DNA of 7,126 nucleotides from DATARH01 sp046724035 (GTDB taxonomy: Bacteria; Pseudomonadota; Alphaproteobacteria; ATCC43930; CGMCC-115725), in the NCBI GenBank assembly GCA_046724035.1, contig JBKOVT010000087.1, positions 1-7,126 of the forward strand, written 5' to 3'. Every line of letters starts with the position of its first letter. The stretch's first letter is position 1. A model generated the notes under the pieces. That model made no database searches and was not told where the DNA came from. It saw only the letters and a program-made list of their open reading frames with translations. This document shows, piece by piece, positions 6,573-7,126 of the stretch. Position numbers and translations under genes: made by a program.

Positions 6573-7126
6573 ATGCGCGGTCGACCGACTGATAGCGGGC
6601 CTCAGGCGCGGAAGGTGAAAGAAGGGCCGCAGTCGATATTCCGGCGCTGGATGCAGCTCAGCCTGACCGGCCGGATGTTTCTGCTCGTCGTTATCGCGGT
6701 GCTCCCGGCGCTGGTCATTCAGGCGGTCAACGAATACGCGCTGCGCACGGCGCGCGAGGACGAGATCCGCCAACGCGTCATTCAAATTACCAAACAATTC
6801 GGCGAAGAGATTCAAGCGATCCGGGCGGGCGCATCGCAGCTGTTGGTGGCGCTTGGAGAACTCGACGAGGTCCAAAAGCGCGACACCAAGGAGTGCGGCG
6901 CCACCTTCGCCAAGCTGAAGGCGCGCTTCGAATCCTATGTGCGGATCGGCGCGGCGGACGACGCCGGCAACGTTTTCTGCTCAAGCGGCCCCATCATGGA
7001 GCCGTCGGTCGCCGAGACAGAGTTCTTCAAGCGATCGATCACCGGCGACGGCTTGGCTGTCGGCAATTTCTTTACCGATCCGAACACCGGCGAGAAGATG
7101 ATGCATTTCGCCGAGCGCTTCTACGG
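6573..7126 (+). CDS. Membrane-anchored sensor protein with Cache-like domain; 3' end cut off by window
   Basis: This is the N-terminal 184 residues of a signalling protein that continues past the window, so no stop is reached. Residues 1-34 are a basic cytoplasmic tail (MRGRPTDSGPQARKVKEGPQ...), followed by one hydrophobic helix at about 35-51 (MFLLVVIAVLPALVIQA). The next stretch is a long amphipathic, probably periplasmic helix (about 52-95, NEYALRTAREDEIRQRV...) typical of Cache sensors. A Cache-like core follows: RFESYVRIGAADDAGNVFCSS (119-138), then ETEFFKRSITGDGLAVGNFFTDPNTGEKMMHFAERF. Cys108 and Cys136 both lie in the extracytoplasmic part and could form a disulfide. In alphaproteobacteria this N-terminal pattern usually precedes a histidine kinase, often of the HWE type, or a GGDEF diguanylate cyclase, but the output domain lies outside the window. 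The ligand is unknown. The gene is divergent from the ABC exporter and might share regulatory DNA with it. Confidence 0.82.
   Translation, partial: MRGRPTDSGPQARKVKEGPQSIFRRWMQLSLTGRMFLLVVIAVLPALVIQAVNEYALRTAREDEIRQRVIQITKQFGEEIQAIRAGASQLLVALGELDEVQKRDTKECGATFAKLKARFESYVRIGAADDAGNVFCSSGPIMEPSVAETEFFKRSITGDGLAVGNFFTDPNTGEKMMHFAERFY

Noticed and set aside
6429..6875. Minus-strand 148-codon frame across the sensor start and intergenic region.
   Set aside because: It overlaps the sensor gene antisense, has no recognisable motif, and its composition follows from the opposite coding frame.

Overview
The window looks like chromosomal DNA from a GC-rich alphaproteobacterium, most likely a member of the Hyphomicrobiales (inference from base composition, strong C/G bias at third codon positions and protein style; no marker gene is present). 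It holds five protein-coding genes, two of them cut by the window edges. No rRNA, tRNA, CRISPR array, insertion sequence or phage gene was seen.

Left block, + strand (1-2521): the 3' part of a 14-helix MFS exporter of the DHA2 (EmrB/QacA) type that resembles E. coli MdtD; an endonuclease/exonuclease/phosphatase (EEP) fold protein whose start probably overlaps the end of the MFS gene; and a small SnoaL/NTF2-like protein. The three are closely spaced and could be co-transcribed.

Middle block, - strand (2591-6217): one very long gene for a complete ABC exporter in a single chain (TMD-NBD-TMD-NBD, 1208 aa). Its two halves resemble CydD and CydC respectively, fused head to tail. It converges on the left block across a 69-bp gap. 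A 49-bp palindromic element lies in frame inside the segment coding for the linker between the first membrane domain and the first ATPase domain (5206-5254). It folds either as one long hairpin or as two perfect 7-bp hairpins. The two mismatches between its long arms that fall in the stems are exactly the changes that keep the small hairpins paired. This is the most unusual feature in the window.

Right block (6218-7126): a divergent intergenic region of about 355 bp with a short AT-rich core (a candidate promoter for the ABC gene, a tandem TTACCC hexamer, and several small hairpins), followed by the 5' end of a membrane-anchored sensor with a Cache-like extracytoplasmic domain, cut by the window edge before any output domain.

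Functionally, the window has two exporters (one proton-driven, one ATP-driven) and a membrane sensor divergent from the ABC gene. No cytochrome bd oxidase genes (cydAB) are visible, so a classical role of the ABC protein in cytochrome bd assembly cannot be read from this context. I see no defence, biosynthetic or mobile system here; apart from the palindromic insert, the region looks like ordinary chromosome.
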